A DNA stretch of 54,984 bases from Reyranella soli (lineage in GTDB: Bacteria; Pseudomonadota; Alphaproteobacteria; Reyranellales; Reyranellaceae), in assembly GCF_007992495.1 (NCBI RefSeq), contig NZ_BKAJ01000099.1, forward strand, positions 1 through 54,984, written 5' to 3'. The first letter of the stretch is position 1; every line of letters begins with the position of its first letter. This document shows positions 51,528 to 54,984 of this stretch, piece after piece. Under the pieces are notes generated by a model. The model was given only the letters and a program-made list of their open reading frames with translations, ran no database searches and had not been told where the DNA came from. The position numbers and the translations under genes were made by a program.

Positions 51528-51878
51528 ATGCCTCAACTCAGCATCCGCATCGATTTTGACGACGAAGGCCGCCTGGGACCGGGCAAGGTGGCGCTGCTGG
51601 AGCGCATCGCCCAGGAGGGCTCGATCTCGGCGGCCGGCCGGTCGATGAACATGTCCTACAAGCGCGCCTGGGAGCTGGTGTCGGAGATCAACAAGAGCTT
51701 CAGCGAACCCCTTGTCGCGGCGCAGACCGGCGGCAAGGCGGGCGGCGGCGCCGTACTGACGCCGCACGGTGAGGAACTGGTCCGCCACTACCGCGCCATC
51801 GAGCGCAAGGCCCTGTCGGCCACCGCTACGCATCTCAAGGCCCTGCAGGCGATTTCTCGCAACAGTCGCCGGAAATAA
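51528..51878 (+). CDS. ModE-like winged-helix regulator lacking MOP domains
   Basis: A 116-residue LysR-type winged-helix DNA-binding protein matching the N-terminal domain of ModE: GRLGPGKVALLERIAQEGSI, SAAGRSMNMSYKRAWELVSE, and GGAVLTPHGEELVRHYRAIE. The C-terminal tandem MOP (di-mop) sensor of full ModE (about 260 residues in all) is absent. Short forms of this kind are common in alphaproteobacteria and are thought to act as molybdate-linked regulators, although how they sense Mo is unclear. It lies 51 bp downstream of modC and very likely controls modABC. AGGAG lies upstream of the ATG. Confidence 0.85.
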   Translation: MPQLSIRIDFDDEGRLGPGKVALLERIAQEGSISAAGRSMNMSYKRAWELVSEINKSFSEPLVAAQTGGKAGGGAVLTPHGEELVRHYRAIERKALSATATHLKALQAISRNSRRK

Positions 51879-51980
51879 CGCGCTATCCTTGCGTGGCGCC
51901 GGCTCGTGCCCACCGCGTCATGATCGTGACACCGGTGAACTGGTACGTACGACCGAAGTAAGGCACGAAACGAGGAAACG

Positions 51981-53603
51981 ATGTCGCCGCTCCAATTGCC
52001 CTTCTCGCCGCGCTTCATCACGCTGACGCTCGCCGTGCTGGCGATGCTGATCTTCGGCACGGCACTCGCCTTCGATCAGCGCTCGCTGATCCTCGCGGTC
52101 CTTGTCGGCATCTCGATCTTCCTGGTCCTCGTCGGCATCAGCGACCTCATCCAGAAATCGCACGCCATCCTGCGCAACTACCCGATCGCGGGGCACATGC
52201 GCTTCATTTTCGAAGCGATCCGTCCGGAGATGCGCCAGTACTTCTTCGAAGGCGAGAAGGACGGCATGCCGTTCAGCCGCGACCGGCGCGCCATCGTCTA
52301 CCAGCGCGCCAAGAACGCATTGGACGTACGGCCATTCGGCACCGAGTACGACGTCTATGCCTTGGGCTACGAATGGATGGCCCATTCGATCGCGCCGACG
52401 CCGGTGAGCCGCGAGCCGCATCGCGTGCTGATCGGCGGGCCGGAGTGCACGCAGCCCTACTCGGCCTCTATCTTCAACATCTCCGCCATGAGCTTCGGCG
52501 CGCTCAGTCCCAACGCCATCCGCGCGTTGAACGGCGGCGCCAAGATCGGCGGCTTCTATCACGACACCGGCGAGGGCGGTTACAGCCCCTATCACCGCGA
52601 GGGCGGCGGCGACATCGTCTGGGAGATCGGCTCGGGCTACTTCGGCGCGCGCAACGACGACGGCACCTTCTCGCCCGAGCGCTTCGCCGAGGGCGCGAAG
52701 AACCCCCAGGTCAAGATGGTCGAGCTGAAGCTCAGCCAAGGCGCCAAGCCCGGCCATGGCGGCGTGCTGCCCGCGCCCAAGGTCAGCCGGGAGATCTCGC
52801 TGACCCGCGGCGTACCGATGGGCCAGGACTGCGTTTCGCCGTCGCGCCATTCGGCCTTCTCCACGCCGGTCGAGATGATGCGCTTCATCGCCGAGATGCG
52901 CCGCCTGTCGGGCGGCAAGCCGGCCGGCTTCAAGCTCTGCATCGGCCACGAATGGGAGTTTCTCGCGATCTGCAAGGCGATGCTGGAGACCGGCATCTAT
53001 CCTGACTTCATCGTCGTCGACGGCAAGGAAGGCGGCACCGGCGCGGCACCCATGGAGTTCGTCGACCATATCGGCAAGCCGATGCGGCAGGGCCTCTACT
53101 TCGTGCACAACGCGCTGATCGGCATCGGCGTGCGCGACCGCATCAAGCTCGGGGCGGCCGGCAAGATCATCACCGCCTTCGACATCGTGCGCGCCATGGC
53201 GCTGGGCGCCGACTGGTGCAATGCCGCGCGCGGCTTCATGTTCGCCGTGGGCTGCATCCAGTCGCAGCACTGCCACACCGACCGCTGCCCCACCGGCGTC
53301 GCCACCCAGGACCCGACGCGCCAGCGCGCCCTGTTCGTGCCCGACAAGATCCAGCGCGTGGTCAACTTCCACCGCGCCACCGTGCACGAGCTCGCCGAGC
53401 TGACGGCGGCGGCTGGCCTGGAGCATCCCAACGACTTCAAGCCGATCCACATCTCCCGGCGCATCTCACCGAAGGAGGTCGTGACCTTCGACGACGTCTA
53501 TCCTGCCCTGGCCAACAAGGCGCTCACCAACGGCACGGCCCCGCCGCGCTGGACCCAGCCCTGGAACATGGCCGACGCCCATTCGTTCCGCGCCGTGACC
53601 TGA
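51981..53603 (+). CDS. Membrane-anchored FMN-binding glutamate synthase-like protein
   Basis: A 540-residue protein of the GltS FMN-binding domain family. Two N-terminal membrane helices (about 10-30 and 35-55) are followed by a linker and the (beta/alpha)8 FMN domain: FNISAMSFGALSPNAIRALN, GEGGYSPYHREGGGDIVWEI, KLSQGAKPGHGGVLPAPKVS, DGKEGGTGAAP, and the iron-sulphur Cys cluster CIQSQHCHTDRCPTG. The amidotransferase and C-terminal domains of full glutamate synthase are absent. Stand-alone membrane-bound members have unknown reactions. ATG 51981 follows GAGGAAA. It is probably monocistronic. Confidence 0.85.
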   Translation: MSPLQLPFSPRFITLTLAVLAMLIFGTALAFDQRSLILAVLVGISIFLVLVGISDLIQKSHAILRNYPIAGHMRFIFEAIRPEMRQYFFEGEKDGMPFSRDRRAIVYQRAKNALDVRPFGTEYDVYALGYEWMAHSIAPTPVSREPHRVLIGGPECTQPYSASIFNISAMSFGALSPNAIRALNGGAKIGGFYHDTGEGGYSPYHREGGGDIVWEIGSGYFGARNDDGTFSPERFAEGAKNPQVKMVELKLSQGAKPGHGGVLPAPKVSREISLTRGVPMGQDCVSPSRHSAFSTPVEMMRFIAEMRRLSGGKPAGFKLCIGHEWEFLAICKAMLETGIYPDFIVVDGKEGGTGAAPMEFVDHIGKPMRQGLYFVHNALIGIGVRDRIKLGAAGKIITAFDIVRAMALGADWCNAARGFMFAVGCIQSQHCHTDRCPTGVATQDPTRQRALFVPDKIQRVVNFHRATVHELAELTAAAGLEHPNDFKPIHISRRISPKEVVTFDDVYPALANKALTNGTAPPRWTQPWNMADAHSFRAVT

Positions 53604-53673
53604 TGCAGCCAAAGCAGTTGCGAATCGGTCGGGCTTAGCCCAGCAATTGGGGCAAGCAACAGAGGAACCGCCC

Positions 53674-54900
53674 ATGACTGCGCCCTTCGACGTCGCGCCT
53701 CTGCTGGCGCCCGACACGCCGGCCCCTGCCGTCAAGTGGAACGGCTTTCCCAAGTACAATTTCATCGGCGGGCACATCGCCGCCGAGCAGGTTCCCGTCG
53801 ACGACCTGGTCGCGGCGGCGACGGCGGTGCTGAAGCGCGAAGGCGCCATGCTCGCGAAGTACAACCACACCGGCCCGCTGGGCTACCGGCCACTGCGCGA
53901 GTTCCTGGTCGGCAAGCTCAAGAGCCATGCCGACATCGACTGCACGGCGGACGAGATCCTGATCACCTCCGGTTCGACCCAGGGCCTGTCCCTGGTCAAC
54001 AGCCTGCTGGTCGGCAAGGGCGACACCATCCTGGTCGAGCAGGAGACTTACGGCAGCGCCATCTCCCGGCTCGTCAAGATCGGCGTCAACGCCATCGGCA
54101 TCCCGCTCGATGACGAGGGGCTGCGGCTCGACCTGCTGAAGCAGAAGCTCGAGGAGCTGCAGCAGAAGGGCATCAAGCCCAAATACATCTACACCATCCC
54201 GACGATCCAGAATCCCACGGGCGCCATCATGGGCGAGGCGCGCCGGGCCGCGCTGCTGAAGCTCGCCGCCGAGTACGGCGTGATGATCTTCGAGGACGAG
54301 TGCTACTCCGACCTGATCTGGACCAACAAGCGGCCACCGTCGCTCTATGCCATGGCCAAGGGCGAGGGCGTGATCTTCATCGGCTCGTTCTCCAAATCGC
54401 TCGGGCCGGCGCTGCGCGTCGGCTACATCGTCGCCAAATGGCCCGTGCTGTCGCGCCTGCAAGCGCTCAAGCAGGATGCCGGCACGGGCGCGATCGAACA
54501 GATGGTCCTGGCCGAGTATTGCAGCAAGCATTTCGCCGACCATGTGGTGCGCAGCAACAAGCTGCTGTCGAGCAAGATGCAGGTCCTGCGCGAGGCGCTG
54601 GCCGAGCAGTTCGGCACCGCCGCCGAGTTCGGCGACCCGCCGGGCGGCATCTATCTCTGGATCAAGCTGCCCGAGAACGTCGACACCATGAAGCTCGCCC
54701 AGGCGGCGTTGGCTGCCGGTGTATCGATCAATCCCGGGCCGGAATGGTCGGTGAACCCCGTCCATTCGCGGAACCGGCTGCGGCTCTGCTTCGCCAATCC
54801 CGAGCCCGAGGCGATCAAGCAGGGCGTCGCCGTGCTGGCCGAGGTCTGCCGCCGCGAGTTCGGCGTGCCCTTGCGCAGCGCCAATATCGACAAGCTTTAG
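53674..54900 (+). CDS. PLP-dependent aminotransferase, class I/II fold
   Basis: A 408-residue fold-type I aminotransferase of the 2-aminoadipate/MocR-catalytic-domain type. Visible are YNHTGPLGYRPLREFLVGKL, the PLP phosphate loop ITSGSTQGLSLVNSLLVG, YTIPTIQNPTGAIMGEARR, the Asp of FEDECYSDLIW that contacts the pyridine N, and the Schiff-base Lys in GSFSKSLGPALRVGYI. It has no GntR HTH domain. It transfers an amino group between an amino acid and a 2-oxoacid; the substrate is not determined. ATG 53674 has AGAGGAA upstream. Confidence 0.87.
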   Translation: MTAPFDVAPLLAPDTPAPAVKWNGFPKYNFIGGHIAAEQVPVDDLVAAATAVLKREGAMLAKYNHTGPLGYRPLREFLVGKLKSHADIDCTADEILITSGSTQGLSLVNSLLVGKGDTILVEQETYGSAISRLVKIGVNAIGIPLDDEGLRLDLLKQKLEELQQKGIKPKYIYTIPTIQNPTGAIMGEARRAALLKLAAEYGVMIFEDECYSDLIWTNKRPPSLYAMAKGEGVIFIGSFSKSLGPALRVGYIVAKWPVLSRLQALKQDAGTGAIEQMVLAEYCSKHFADHVVRSNKLLSSKMQVLREALAEQFGTAAEFGDPPGGIYLWIKLPENVDTMKLAQAALAAGVSINPGPEWSVNPVHSRNRLRLCFANPEPEAIKQGVAVLAEVCRREFGVPLRSANIDKL

Positions 54901-54904
54901 GGTC

Positions 54905-54984
54905 TTGCCGGAGCTCGGACCTCCAGGTCCGCATCATGATCATGCTCTCCTGGACCGCGAGCCTCTGGCTCGCTCATGATCTTG
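54905..54984. repeat. Double-hairpin dispersed repeat, right copy (inverted)
   Basis: CGGACCT-CC-AGGTCCG (54916-54931) and GCGAGCC-TCT-GGCTCGC (54957-54973) are two hairpins separated by ATCATGATCATG-containing sequence. Its reverse complement aligns with 1-75 in hairpin order, GGTCC linkers and the closing TCCGGCAAG. It starts a few bases after the aminotransferase stop and runs to the window end, so it may continue further. Confidence 0.55.

Overview
The window looks like a chromosomal segment of a GC-rich alphaproteobacterium. It shows a Bug-type tripartite tricarboxylate receptor, two complete peptide-type ABC transporters, NIPSNAP, DUF4286 and DUF1993 proteins, a LigC-type ligase, and GC-rich short dispersed repeats. 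A Reyranella- or Bradyrhizobium-like soil organism would fit, but nothing in the sequence fixes the genus. No rRNA, tRNA, CRISPR array, integrase or transposase was recognised.

Layout. 0-11.8 kb: ordinary housekeeping and transport genes (GH5 hydrolase, GntP-like permease, ATP-dependent ligase, Bug receptor, two MFS carriers of which the first carries a one-base frameshift, envelope proteins, PRC-barrel protein, PEP mutase/isocitrate lyase family enzyme). 11.8-18.3 kb: a peptide-type ABC transporter whose permeases and binding protein lie on + while its two ATPases lie on -, followed by a GST gene with a likely C-terminal frameshift. 18.3-20.4 kb: a DUF3987 P-loop protein and a decayed cyclic-nucleotide-binding gene fragment, the apparent edge of an accessory block. 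20.4-33.2 kb: an accessory region holding two related TetR repressors, an SDR, a tandem ABM-domain protein, a Mug glycosylase, an RND efflux pair, a PEP mutase-like enzyme, a DUF1993 protein and a four-gene operon (cysteine hydrolase, DJ-1/PfpI, cupin, NTF2-like). 33.2-38.6 kb: a second, conventionally ordered peptide-type ABC operon. 38.6-48 kb: catabolic genes (quinone oxidoreductase, MFS, HMG-CoA-lyase-like enzyme, SDR, molybdenum hydroxylase large subunit, NIPSNAP, enolase-superfamily dehydratase, DUF4286). 48-51.9 kb: msrQ, modABC and a short ModE-like regulator. 52-54.9 kb: a membrane-anchored glutamate-synthase-like flavoprotein and a PLP aminotransferase.

The most interesting signal is a shared regulatory module in the accessory region. 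The 14-mer CTATCGATAGATAG, or close variants, occurs as pairs about 50 bp apart in four intergenic regions (21296-21360, 22816-22878, 24352-24416, 30458-30525). Each pair brackets a -35-like TTGA element placed 2-3 bp after the first site. These regions precede both tetR genes, the SDR, the RND pump and the cysteine hydrolase/DJ-1/cupin/NTF2 operon. The two TetR proteins have nearly identical recognition helices. I infer a multi-operon xenobiotic or electrophile-response regulon combining efflux with enzymatic detoxification. The inducer and chemistry cannot be read from the sequence.

A second theme is repeats. A palindrome with arms CCTCCCCCGT/ACGGGGGAGG occurs in paired, inverted form as two roughly 150-bp MITE-like units and once singly. 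Its 3' arm is a ready-made Shine-Dalgarno next to starts. A GTCATCC-type inverted repeat fills three gene ends. A double-hairpin repeat lies at both window ends in opposite orientation. A third theme is molybdenum: msrQ is closely followed by modABC, and an orphan molybdenum hydroxylase lies a few kb away.
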